DNA from: Clostridia bacterium
GTDB lineage: Bacteria > Bacillota > Clostridia > Christensenellales > Aristaeellaceae
DNA length: 34,722 bases
NCBI GenBank assembly: GCA_017463245.1
Contig: JAFTPN010000075.1
Span: forward strand, 1 to 34,722
Direction of reading: 5' to 3'
The translations under genes and the position numbers were made by a program. Positions 14,634 to 22,577 of the stretch are shown piece after piece. Numbering within the stretch: position 1 is the stretch's first letter; each line of letters opens with the position of its first letter. Below the pieces are notes generated by a model. The model ran no database searches. It was given only the letters and a program-made list of their open reading frames with translations, and had not been told where the DNA came from.

Positions 14634-15818
14634 TTGTGGCCATTTAACAAGGTGAAGAAACCTGACGCCAGTGTGCAGGTGCATAGATTGGACGCTGGTG
14701 TGGGCATATTCCCGCAGCTGGGGGATGTGCAGCTGGAAAATAGTGAGCCGGTGTTTTCGGCGGTGACTCTGCTGAGCAATACGCTGGCCAGTATGCGGCT
14801 GAGGTTGTACAAAGGATGGGATGAGTGCACGGATCACCCGTTGCACAAGTTGCTGTGCTACCGGCCGAATCCGCGGATGACGCCATTTGAATTCTGGCGG
14901 ACGATGGAGGCCTGCCGATCGACAAACGGCAACTGCTACGCGCTGAAGGTTCCTGGCTATGACGGTTTCCCTGTTGCCCTGGATGTGCTGGATCCGCAGA
15001 GGGTGACGCCTTGCCGGGACGTGGAAACCGGTGACATGTGGTATGAACTGCGGCCGCAGGAAGGCGGCTGCTTGTATGTGCCTCGCAGCAGTATGCTGCA
15101 TTGCCGGCATGTTTCCACCAGCGGCGATGCGGGCATATCGCCCATGGACGTGCTGAAGTCCACGCTGAAGTATGATGAGCAGATCCGCCAGTTTTCGCTT
15201 TCACAGGTCAAGGGCATCAGCGGCGCGGTGGTGCTGGAAATCCCGTCGGATGTGGGTAGCGAACGGTCGAAGAAGATTGTTGACGCCTTTATGGCGCAGT
15301 ACCAGCGCAGCCATTCCTCGCTGCTGGTGGCCAGCGGCGGCGCAAAGGTGACCAGCATTGCCCGCAGCACGGTGGACGCCAAAGTGTTGGACGTGGACAG
15401 GATCACGGTGGGCAAGGCTGCCCGCGTGTACACCATCCCGCCGGCGCTGCTTGGTGATTACAGCAAGGCGGCCTATAACAGCCAGGAGCAGCAGCAGCTG
15501 GAATTCCTGGAGCGGACGATGATGCCGATCAAGGCCATGTATGAGAGTGAACTGAACACGGAGCTGCTGAGCTACAGGGATATGCAGGAGGGCTGGCACT
15601 GGGCCTTTGATGTGGAGGATCTGGTGCTGGCGGACAGTCTGACCCGTGCGCAGGTGCAGCAGATTCAGGTGCGCAGCGGGCTGCGCAAGCCGAACGAGGT
15701 GCGCGCCAGAGATGGCTTCGGCCCTGTGGCTGGCGGCGATCGTGTGTATTGCAGCCGTGACCTGTATCCGTTGGACAAGCTGGAACAGCTGAGCAAAGGA
15801 GGCGTGACCAATGAATGA
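14634..15818 (+). CDS. Portal protein (HK97 type)
   Basis: About 394 residues. TTG 14634 (MWPFNKVKK) with a G-rich ribosome site overlapping the TerL end is preferred; GTG 14613 is an alternative. Portal motifs: VFSAVTLLSNTLASM, HPLHKLLCYRPNPRMTPFEF, NGNCYALK, ISPMDVLK and IPPALLGD followed by SQEQQQLEFLERTMMPI. It forms the dodecameric ring at the capsid vertex through which DNA passes. It is followed with a small overlap by the prohead protease. Confidence 0.93.
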   Translation: MWPFNKVKKPDASVQVHRLDAGVGIFPQLGDVQLENSEPVFSAVTLLSNTLASMRLRLYKGWDECTDHPLHKLLCYRPNPRMTPFEFWRTMEACRSTNGNCYALKVPGYDGFPVALDVLDPQRVTPCRDVETGDMWYELRPQEGGCLYVPRSSMLHCRHVSTSGDAGISPMDVLKSTLKYDEQIRQFSLSQVKGISGAVVLEIPSDVGSERSKKIVDAFMAQYQRSHSSLLVASGGAKVTSIARSTVDAKVLDVDRITVGKAARVYTIPPALLGDYSKAAYNSQEQQQLEFLERTMMPIKAMYESELNTELLSYRDMQEGWHWAFDVEDLVLADSLTRAQVQQIQVRSGLRKPNEVRARDGFGPVAGGDRVYCSRDLYPLDKLEQLSKGGVTNE

Positions 15819-16518
15819 TTTTTACCATTTCGCCGATCTTGAAGGCGATCACCCGACGCTGTATATCGAAGGCTACATTTCGCCCGGTGAGCCGTGGTGG
15901 GATGCGGATTTGCGCTGCTTTTGCAGTCCGAGCAGCTTCAGGGACGCGCTGAAGGAATGCGAGGGCAAGCAGCTGACGGTGGTGATTGACAGCGAGGGCG
16001 GCGACGTGGCTGCAGGTGTGGCCATGTATGAGAGCCTGCGTGCCCATAAGGGCGATGTGCAGGTGAAGATCTACCGTGCGTATAGCTGCGCCAGCCTGAT
16101 CTGCCTGGGTGTTGACAGGGACAAGCGCAGCATTTCCGCCGGCGGTAGCGTGCTGATCCATAACCCCGGCGCGAAAGCGGAAGGGGATTGGCGTGATATG
16201 GAGAGCGCTGCGGCTTTCCTGAAATCCATCCGTGACGCGGCGGTGGGCATCTACACCGAACGCCTGGGCGTGACGGAGGACGCGGTGATCGACCTGATGG
16301 ACAGGGAAACCGTGTGGAGCGGCCAGGCCGCGGTGGACGCCGGCTGGGCTGGAAGCCTGATCGGCGATGAGGAGGCCCACGCTGAGAACAAGCGCAAGCT
16401 GAAGGCCAGCATGGCTGTGAGTATGGCAGCCACGGAAAACATGATCCGCGCAGCGCTGGAACGTGCTGATGAGGATAAAGAGCGGGCGGAGATCATCCGC
16501 CAGCTGGACGGCAAGTAA
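15811..16518 (+). CDS. ClpP-like prohead protease
   Basis: 235 residues with a ClpP/S14 fold: VVIDSEGGDVAAGVAMYESL, YSCASLICLGVD (the serine region), SVLIHNPGAKAEGDW (the histidine), and an acidic residue in the following helices. It matures the capsid by removing the N-terminal scaffolding part of the major capsid protein, encoded next. AAAGGAGG precedes ATG 15811, which overlaps the portal end by eight bases. Confidence 0.9.
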   Translation: MNDFYHFADLEGDHPTLYIEGYISPGEPWWDADLRCFCSPSSFRDALKECEGKQLTVVIDSEGGDVAAGVAMYESLRAHKGDVQVKIYRAYSCASLICLGVDRDKRSISAGGSVLIHNPGAKAEGDWRDMESAAAFLKSIRDAAVGIYTERLGVTEDAVIDLMDRETVWSGQAAVDAGWAGSLIGDEEAHAENKRKLKASMAVSMAATENMIRAALERADEDKERAEIIRQLDGK

Positions 16519-16550
16519 ACCCAACGACCTAAGAAAGAGAGGACGAGAAA

Positions 16551-17741
16551 ATGCCCGCATTTGCCAACATGACTGCGCTGATGGAAGCGATCAACGAGAT
16601 CCAGCGCGACATTCCCACCCTGCGCGACAACGCGCTGAACCTGGCCAAGGATAAGAACGCCGACATGGCGGCTGTCCGCAAGGCCAAGGCGGCCTATGAG
16701 GACGCCAACACCCGCCTGTCCATGCTGAACGAGGAAAAGGAACGCATGGAAGATGAGGCCACCTTCCGCCTGCGTAAGAAGCCCGGCGGCGCTGCTATGA
16801 GTAAGAACGAGGCCCGCGGCCTGTTCTACCAGATGGCCTTCAACGGCGGCGACACCACCAAGATGCCCAAGATGGCCTATGAACAGCTGGGCCTGATCCC
16901 TGCTGACAATGCCGATCAGGGCCACGGCAGCCTGCTGGTGCCTGAGACCATGGCCAATGAGCTGCTGCTGGCTCCCCAGGTGACCAACCCCCTGCGTGAG
17001 CTGATGACTGTGACCATGGTGCCCAACCTTGAAATCCCCCGCCTGGGCTTTGAACAGGATGATGATGGCTTCCTGGACAAGGACGGCGCCAGCGCCAAGG
17101 AACTGGCCCTGAAGGGCGACCTTGTGGGTTTCGGCAATCATGCGTACCGCGTTCGTGCTTCTGTTTCTGAGAGCATCATCCGCACCACGCCCCTGAACAT
17201 CCAGTCTGCGGTGGACGCTGGCCTGGCCAGCAGTGCTGCCCGCAAAGAACTGAAGATGATCTTCGGTGAAGATCTGGCTGCCAATGTGAAGCACATGAGC
17301 CTGTACCAGAAGGGTGCTGACGGCGAGTATGTGATCGCTGCTAAGGAAGGTGGCGACCTGTATACTGCCTGGTGCGCTGCCTTCGGCGATCTGGAAGATG
17401 AGTACCGTGAGCGTGCTGCCGGTGTGCTGCGCTTCAGCGATTACCTGAAGATGCTGCGTGCCATTGCCCCCAACGCCAACCTGTTCGACGCCGCCCCTGA
17501 GAAGGTGCTGGGCATGAAGGTGAAGTTTACCGAGCGTGCTGCCATGCCTGTGGTGGGTGACTTCAAGATGCTGCACCTGAACTTCGCCTGCGCTCCCTGG
17601 TATGACGTGGAGAAGGTGCACGACAAGGGCCTGCGCCGCTTCTACCTGAACAGCCTGTACGACATCCAGGTGAAGATGGCCAGCGCCTTCCGCCTGGTGA
17701 AGGTGACCGAGGGCGCTGCTGACGCTGCTGACGCGGAGTAA
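16551..17741 (+). CDS. Major capsid protein (HK97 fold, with scaffold domain)
   Basis: 396 residues. Residues 1-80 are a charged coiled coil acting as the internal scaffold (delta domain). The capsid domain follows, with GSLLVPETMANELLLAPQVT, MTVTMVPNLEIPRL and VSESIIRTTPLNIQ. The codon usage is visibly different from neighbours (many GCC, AAC, CTG and AAG; few GCG), as expected for a highly translated gene. AGAGAGGACGAG precedes the ATG. The upstream ClpP-like protease probably removes the scaffold. Confidence 0.93.
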   Translation: MPAFANMTALMEAINEIQRDIPTLRDNALNLAKDKNADMAAVRKAKAAYEDANTRLSMLNEEKERMEDEATFRLRKKPGGAAMSKNEARGLFYQMAFNGGDTTKMPKMAYEQLGLIPADNADQGHGSLLVPETMANELLLAPQVTNPLRELMTVTMVPNLEIPRLGFEQDDDGFLDKDGASAKELALKGDLVGFGNHAYRVRASVSESIIRTTPLNIQSAVDAGLASSAARKELKMIFGEDLAANVKHMSLYQKGADGEYVIAAKEGGDLYTAWCAAFGDLEDEYRERAAGVLRFSDYLKMLRAIAPNANLFDAAPEKVLGMKVKFTERAAMPVVGDFKMLHLNFACAPWYDVEKVHDKGLRRFYLNSLYDIQVKMASAFRLVKVTEGAADAADAE

Positions 17742-17758
17742 GGGGCGGGTGAGCAAGC

Positions 17759-18058
17759 ATGGCTGATTTGCCTGGACTGATGAAGCAGTATGGCTATTTT
17801 GATGACGGCAACTTTCAGCCGGAAGTTGCTCAAATGTGCCTTGATGCTGCGAAGGAATACCTGACGGGTGCAGACGTGCGGGAGCCTGCGGGCGGAAGTG
17901 CGCTGTATAACCTGGCGTGCTATATGCTGGCCAACCACTGGTATGAGAACCGTGGTGTGGTGGCGATCGGCACGGTGCAGGGCAATATTGCCATGGGCGT
18001 GCAGAGTATCATCTGGCAGCTCAGCGATGGCACAAGTGAAGGTGAAGGAGGCGGCTAA
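17759..18058 (+). CDS. Head-tail connector (gp6-like)
   Basis: 99 residues, helical, with the usual pattern of HK97 gp6-type adaptors: MADLPGLMKQYGYFDD, EVAQMCLDAAKEYLTGAD, ALYNLACYMLANHWYENR, and a C-terminal QSIIWQLSD. It forms a ring under the portal. Position directly after the capsid gene agrees. Confidence 0.85.
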   Translation: MADLPGLMKQYGYFDDGNFQPEVAQMCLDAAKEYLTGADVREPAGGSALYNLACYMLANHWYENRGVVAIGTVQGNIAMGVQSIIWQLSDGTSEGEGGG

Positions 18059-18059
18059 T

Positions 18060-18416
18060 GTGCGACACACGGGCGACCTTAACACCCGGGTGAAGCTCTA
18101 CCGCCGGGACACCGAAACGGCGGACGGACAGAGCGTGGACAAGCTGGTGGAGCTTTTGCCCGGTGGGGTGTGGGCTGAGGTGTACAGTCAGAACGACAAG
18201 ACCTTTGCCGCGGGCGACGCCAGGTACATGGAAAGCGTGAAATTCTGCACCGTCCGCCGTCCGGTGGCCTTTGAACTGGCGCCTGGTATGCTGTTTGAGC
18301 ACAAGGGCGCCCTGTACGAGGTGAAGGAAGTTGTGCCGGGTGTTTTCCGTGGAACGGTGAAGCTGCGCGGTGTGAGTGTTAAGACGCTGGGCACGGGGGT
18401 GATGTACGATGGTTGA
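18060..18416 (+). CDS. Head closure / head-tail joining protein
   Basis: 118 residues. GTG 18060 has AAGGAGG 8 bases upstream; the ATG two bases earlier is in another frame. The sequence shows the joining-protein pattern: RHTGDLNTRVKLYRR at the start, GVWAEVYSQNDKTFAAGDARYMESV and AFELAPGMLFEHKGALYEV. It stoppers the portal channel after packaging. It overlaps the next gene by eight bases. Confidence 0.85.
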   Translation: MRHTGDLNTRVKLYRRDTETADGQSVDKLVELLPGGVWAEVYSQNDKTFAAGDARYMESVKFCTVRRPVAFELAPGMLFEHKGALYEVKEVVPGVFRGTVKLRGVSVKTLGTGVMYDG

Positions 18417-18789
18417 TGTGAACGTATACCTGGCTGAAGCATTGGAGGCTGGCGGCATTGAATGCCCGGCCTGCGAATCGCCCATGCGAGGTGACGAACC
18501 TGGCCCGTATATCACCTGGGAGCAGCGAAACCGGACGGATATGTATGCCAGCGGTGAGGTCTACATGCGCCAGCGTCTGCTGGTGCTGAATGTGTATTTC
18601 CCGCCTGAAATGCATGGATGGCGGCAGCTGCAGGAGCATGTGGCCTGGTGTGTGAACAACTTCCGCCAATATGCGCCGCAGATGGTGAGCGCAGCCTATG
18701 GGCTGAGCGGTGCGCTGGATGTGCCGGCCATTAACCGCCGCAGGGCGCAGATGATGATCACCGTGCGTGAGGTGCCTGACGATGCCTAA
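18409..18789 (+). CDS. Probable tail terminator / tail completion protein
   Basis: 126 residues, alpha/beta, starting MVDVNVYLAEAL, with GPYITWEQRNR and a central LVLNVYFPPEMHGWRQLQEH strand-helix unit. Size and neighbours fit the neck/tail-terminator class that caps the tail tube, between head closure and the gp10-like protein. The family match is by context and fold pattern, not by a diagnostic motif. Confidence 0.65.
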   Translation: MVDVNVYLAEALEAGGIECPACESPMRGDEPGPYITWEQRNRTDMYASGEVYMRQRLLVLNVYFPPEMHGWRQLQEHVAWCVNNFRQYAPQMVSAAYGLSGALDVPAINRRRAQMMITVREVPDDA

Positions 18790-19234
18790 AGATTGGGACA
18801 GGGGATTCGGTGCGGCGACTGATGGCGCTGTGCTGACACCTGCCGACATCGCAACGGTGTTGCAGGCCGGCGTGGATGCTGTGATCGATGGCGTGCAGAG
18901 CGTGGTGCGAACGACTGCCGAGAACCCCACCGGCCAACTGGAAAAGAGCATCACGGCGCAGATCTACCCCCGCGTAAGCGGCGGCAAGGCTGTGATGGGC
19001 TGGGATGAAGCGCCGATCCCGCAGAACCGGAAACGAGGGTACGTTGACGGACGAGGCCGGGCGCGCAAGGTGGACACGGTTGACGATTATGCGCGCATAC
19101 TGGAATATAGCGAACGGCGGCAGCTGCGCCACATGGAAGTGGGCTATGACGCGGTGAGCGACATTGCAGAAAAGCGCATGGAAGAAGCGGCTGATGCGCT
19201 GCTGGCCAAGATGGCCAGGGACGCGGGGCTGTAA
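18782..19234 (+). CDS. HK97 gp10-like neck/tail protein
   Basis: 150 residues from ATG 18782, with GAGGTG 6 bases upstream; the open frame begins earlier but lacks a ribosome site. Pattern of the HK97-gp10-like family: long N-terminal helix (AVIDGVQSVVRTTAENPTG), a beta hairpin (KAVMGWDEAPIP), a flexible basic loop and a C-terminal helix (RMEEAADALLAKMA). It lies directly before the tail tube gene, as in related phages. Confidence 0.75.
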   Translation: MPKDWDRGFGAATDGAVLTPADIATVLQAGVDAVIDGVQSVVRTTAENPTGQLEKSITAQIYPRVSGGKAVMGWDEAPIPQNRKRGYVDGRGRARKVDTVDDYARILEYSERRQLRHMEVGYDAVSDIAEKRMEEAADALLAKMARDAGL

Positions 19235-19252
19235 TGAAAGGAGCGAAACAAA

Positions 19253-19885
19253 ATGGCAGATACTGTGAACAATGTGAAGCCTACGTGGGAATTGACGGTG
19301 CGCGATTTCTTTGTGCACTTCAAGGCCAATGAGGATGGCGGCATTGAGACCGACATGCAGATGCCGGTGATTAAGGAACTGCGGGTGCAGCCCAATGAGA
19401 ACACCCGCAGCATTTATGCCAGCGGCGTGGTGTATGACACCGTGACGCAGCTGGCGGAGAGCAAAGCCGGCCTGACGGCCGTTGCTCTGCCCCGTGAGTT
19501 TACCGACCGCGCCCTGGGCGCGAAGAACAAGGGCGCGGTGAGCTATGACACCGTGTTGCCGGTGAAGGAGGAATTTGCCTGCGGTTACTGGTGCGAGAAC
19601 CAGGACGGCAGCGCTACCTACTACTATCACCCCCGGTGCAAGCTGGTGCAGAGCGATGCGACCCACCGCACCTATGATTCTGCACAGACGCCTGATCCCA
19701 GCGTGGTGTATGACATCCTGCTGCTGGGCACGGACGAAAAGGTGTGGCGTGTGCGGTACTTTACCGCCAGCGTGGAGGAAGGCAAGGTACCGCTGACCCC
19801 TGCGGAGTTCTTTGCGCTGCACCCTGAAACGATCGAGGATATTGAGGCTATTCCCGGCACTGAAAAGGCCGCGGCTGCCCAGTAA
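19253..19885 (+). CDS. Major tail (tube) protein
   Basis: 210 residues, mainly beta. Motifs such as ASGVVYDTVTQL, REFTDRALGAK and YDILLLGTDEKVWRVRYF fit the phi13-type major tail proteins of Firmicutes siphoviruses. It polymerises into the tail tube. GAAAGGAGCG lies upstream of the ATG. A long terminator follows, which is unusual because the tail chaperone and tape measure normally follow in the same operon. Confidence 0.85.
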   Translation: MADTVNNVKPTWELTVRDFFVHFKANEDGGIETDMQMPVIKELRVQPNENTRSIYASGVVYDTVTQLAESKAGLTAVALPREFTDRALGAKNKGAVSYDTVLPVKEEFACGYWCENQDGSATYYYHPRCKLVQSDATHRTYDSAQTPDPSVVYDILLLGTDEKVWRVRYFTASVEEGKVPLTPAEFFALHPETIEDIEAIPGTEKAAAAQ

Positions 19886-19898
19886 ACCGAGAACAATG

Positions 19899-19934
19899 AT
19901 GAGGCCTGTGGCGGGGTGCCGCGGGCCTCATTTT
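19899..19934 (+). terminator. Terminator after the tail tube gene
   Basis: An 8-bp outer stem (ATGAGGCC at 19899-19906 with GGCCTCAT-type arm ending at 19931) and an inner GGC/GCC stem are followed by TTTT. It separates the tube gene from the Tal gene. Confidence 0.8.
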
Positions 19935-19964
19935 GCAATATGAGAGGTGAAAGGAGGTGGCGGA

Positions 19965-22085
19965 GTGATATGCGTTTATGACGGGCGGGACGCAGAGCGC
20001 GGCGGGCATGGCCTGGGAGTGATCCATCCGAGCGAATGTATCATTACGGAGGAGACCGGCGGCAGCTATGAGCTGAGTGCGACGCTGCCCCTGGGTGGTG
20101 AATGGCTGCTGATGGAGCGGGGCAATGTGGTCCGTGCGCCGGGCGCGCCGCACCGGCTGAGCGGACAGGTGCAGGACTTCCGCATCTATGGGGTGGAGCT
20201 GGCGGAGGATGGGCGATCCATCCGGGTGCAGGCCAGGCACGTTTTTTATGATGCGGCAAATGCCTTTGTGCAGGCGCCGGTGGAGTTTGACGCCGCTGGT
20301 GTACCGGCTGTGCTGGAAGCCATGGGTGCGGCAGGCGAAGGTGTGCCGTATGCCCTGGATGTGCAGACGGGGGATGCGACCTATACGGGGAGCATTGACC
20401 TGGTGAACTGGGTGAATGCGCTGCTGGATCCGGACGCGGGTATCGTTGCTCAGGCGCGGTTGCGGCTGGAAAGAGACTGCCTGACGGTGCGCTTGCGGCC
20501 TGAAGGTGGCGACGACAGCAGGCTGACGGTACGCTGGGGGCGAAACATGGCCGGGCTGACCCGCAGCACGATGATCGATCAGGTCGTGACGCGCCTGCAG
20601 CCGGTGGGCGAAGATGCTGAGGGCAATCCGGTATACCTGCCTGAAAAGTACGTTGACAGCCCGCGTATTGGCGAATATTGGCGGCCGCTGGTGAGTGTGT
20701 GGCGTGTATCCGGCGCGAAGGTTGGCCAGCGGACGCACGATGCGGACGGCAACACGGCGGAAATGACGCTGGAAGATGTGCACAACATGCTGCGCAAGGC
20801 TGCCCAGGAGCGCCTGCAGAGTGGATGTGACCTGCCTAAGGAAAAAACATCGCTGGCGTATGTGGATATGAACCGGATCGGCGCTGCGGATGCTGCATGG
20901 GCAGCGGCGCATGTGTGCTTGTATGACTGGTTGACGATCGTCCACGGGCCGGCTGATGTGCGTGAACAAGTGCAGGTGACCGGGTATAGCTGGGACGTGC
21001 TGCGGCAGACGTATACGCAGTTGGAGGTGGGTGATGCCTTCCGCGACCGGACGGACACGGTGATTGTGACTGCGCCGCAGCTGAGGAAAGAGGTTGCGGC
21101 TGCGAGGAAAAACAGTCTTCGGGTGGAAGATCTGATCGATGTGGAAGCAGAAAAGATTCGTTTGCAAGCGCGGGATATCGAGCTGATCGCTTATGACGTG
21201 AAAGACCTGGATAGCCGTACAAGTTCAGCTGAACTCCGACTGGATGGCATGGATGGGCAGATCACGGCTTTGGGTACGGATATAAGCGACCAGGGCGATG
21301 TGATCAGTCAGGTGTTGCTGGATCTTAATGCAGCGGAAGCGGATATTCTGCTGAAGGCGGAGCGGACGGAGCTGGATGCGCTGGCAACTCGGGTTAGTAG
21401 TGCGGAGATCTCACTGGATGCTGTGGAAGCTGAGGTGGTACTGAGGGCGCTGAAGGATGACGTGGAGGCGGAGTTTAAGGTGCAAAGCGACCTGATCTCT
21501 GCCAATGCGGCTGCCATAGCGCTGAAGGCTGACAAGATCGACTTGCAGGGTTTTGTGACCATGGAGGAATTTGAATCCTTTGAGGGCAGTGTTTCGGATC
21601 TGTGGGCAGATGAACTCAAAACGCTTTATGTCGGCGCTGAAAGTGTCGTAGCCGGATATGGTGATTTTGATAATCTTGTATTCGGTGCAATCAATGGCGA
21701 AAGCTCTGATGTGTGGGTGGGTGAGATTGTTTCGGGCTTGGGCTATGCCACCCAGGCCTGGGTGAATGGCAAAGGCTACGCCACGCAAAGCTGGGTTAAT
21801 AGCCAGCAATTCGACACAGTAGGAAGCGTGAATACCAAGGTCAACAGCCTCAGCAATTGGGTGCTTGAAAACTACCCCACGAAAATCTGGGTCAACGCGC
21901 AAGACTATATGCCCAAGAGCGGCCTGACCACCGCCACCACCAAGGTCTGCACCGGCACCCAATACACCACCGCCACCACGCCGCCCTTCTTCAACGCCAA
22001 CGGCACCCAGGTGTCCGGCGGCATCACCTACGTCAAAAGCGTTACTTATAACACTACCGAACTGACCTATTTGGTCTATGCATAA
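19965..22085 (+). CDS. Tail-associated lysin/baseplate hub (Tal) with C-terminal fibre
   Basis: 706 residues from GTG 19965, with AAGGAGG 7 bases upstream. The N-terminal part (about 1-380) matches the minor structural protein/hub family: CVYDGRDAERGG, ETGGSYELSATLPLGGEW, WVNALLDPDAG, and ADVREQVQVTGYSWDVL near the end. It sits below the Dit ring at the tail tip. Residues about 385-560 are a heptad-rich coiled coil. The C-terminus (about 580-706) has GYATQ-WV repeats typical of fibre tips, and its base use changes to C-rich codons after about 21880, suggesting separate acquisition. No peptidase motif is evident. The gene is placed before the tape measure rather than after Dit. Confidence 0.8.
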   Translation: MICVYDGRDAERGGHGLGVIHPSECIITEETGGSYELSATLPLGGEWLLMERGNVVRAPGAPHRLSGQVQDFRIYGVELAEDGRSIRVQARHVFYDAANAFVQAPVEFDAAGVPAVLEAMGAAGEGVPYALDVQTGDATYTGSIDLVNWVNALLDPDAGIVAQARLRLERDCLTVRLRPEGGDDSRLTVRWGRNMAGLTRSTMIDQVVTRLQPVGEDAEGNPVYLPEKYVDSPRIGEYWRPLVSVWRVSGAKVGQRTHDADGNTAEMTLEDVHNMLRKAAQERLQSGCDLPKEKTSLAYVDMNRIGAADAAWAAAHVCLYDWLTIVHGPADVREQVQVTGYSWDVLRQTYTQLEVGDAFRDRTDTVIVTAPQLRKEVAAARKNSLRVEDLIDVEAEKIRLQARDIELIAYDVKDLDSRTSSAELRLDGMDGQITALGTDISDQGDVISQVLLDLNAAEADILLKAERTELDALATRVSSAEISLDAVEAEVVLRALKDDVEAEFKVQSDLISANAAAIALKADKIDLQGFVTMEEFESFEGSVSDLWADELKTLYVGAESVVAGYGDFDNLVFGAINGESSDVWVGEIVSGLGYATQAWVNGKGYATQSWVNSQQFDTVGSVNTKVNSLSNWVLENYPTKIWVNAQDYMPKSGLTTATTKVCTGTQYTTATTPPFFNANGTQVSGGITYVKSVTYNTTELTYLVYA

Positions 22086-22095
22086 GGAGGCGCCT

Positions 22096-22269
22096 ATGAA
22101 CGAAGCCATTATGAAAGCCCTTGGCTGCCTGAACGAGCTGGAAGTCCACGGCGAGCGCAACTGTGTGCTGCTTGTCACTGCCATACGCGAGCTGAAGCCC
22201 TTGCAGACGGCGCAGCTTGTAAGTGCGAACGATGCAGCGCGGCCTGTTAATGAGAATGAGGAGGAATGA
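22096..22269 (+). CDS. Small protein following Tal (57 aa)
   Basis: ATG 22096 has AAGGAGG 5-6 bases upstream. A helical protein with an acidic end (NENEEE). No family recognised. Its place between Tal and the next small gene suggests a tail-associated or assembly role. Confidence 0.6.
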   Translation: MNEAIMKALGCLNELEVHGERNCVLLVTAIRELKPLQTAQLVSANDAARPVNENEEE

Positions 22270-22271
22270 CC

Positions 22272-22517
22272 ATGGGTATCAATGTTACGAACGATCAGCA
22301 TCTTTCCAAGTATATTACCGTTCCGACTGAAAACGGTCGCCCGCAGCGCGTGGCCACCATGATCGGGCGTGTGGCGCCTGGTGTATCTATGAACCTTTCT
22401 CTGATGGTCGCTAACGCTGAGCTGGCGGGGAAGTATCAGGCTGAGATTGCCACTGCGTTGGATGAAATGTGGAATGATCTGCGCGCGAAGGCTGCGGAAG
22501 CTGGCTTGCCGGTGTGA
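22272..22517 (+). CDS. Small protein between Tal and tape measure (81 aa)
   Basis: ATG 22272 is preferred over ATG 22266 because GAGGAGG (22258-22264) is correctly spaced only for the former. The product has a beta N-terminus (YITVPTENGRPQRVATMIGR) and a C-terminal helix (LDEMWNDLRAKAAEAG). No family recognised. A terminator follows. Confidence 0.65.
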   Translation: MGINVTNDQHLSKYITVPTENGRPQRVATMIGRVAPGVSMNLSLMVANAELAGKYQAEIATALDEMWNDLRAKAAEAGLPV

Positions 22518-22521
22518 GACT

Positions 22522-22556
22522 GCGGAGCGGGGTGTGACGGTGCGCTCCGCTCTTCT
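22522..22556 (+). terminator. Terminator before the tape measure gene
   Basis: GCGGAGCG (22522-22529) pairs perfectly with 22543-22550 (13-nt loop), followed by TCTTCTTTT. Confidence 0.8.
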
Positions 22557-22577
22557 TTTGTGTAAGGGAGTGAGAGA

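Noticed and set aside
16251-17756. Antisense frame of 501 codons opposite the capsid gene
   Set aside because: Shadow of a highly expressed GC-rich gene; no ribosome site and no domain.
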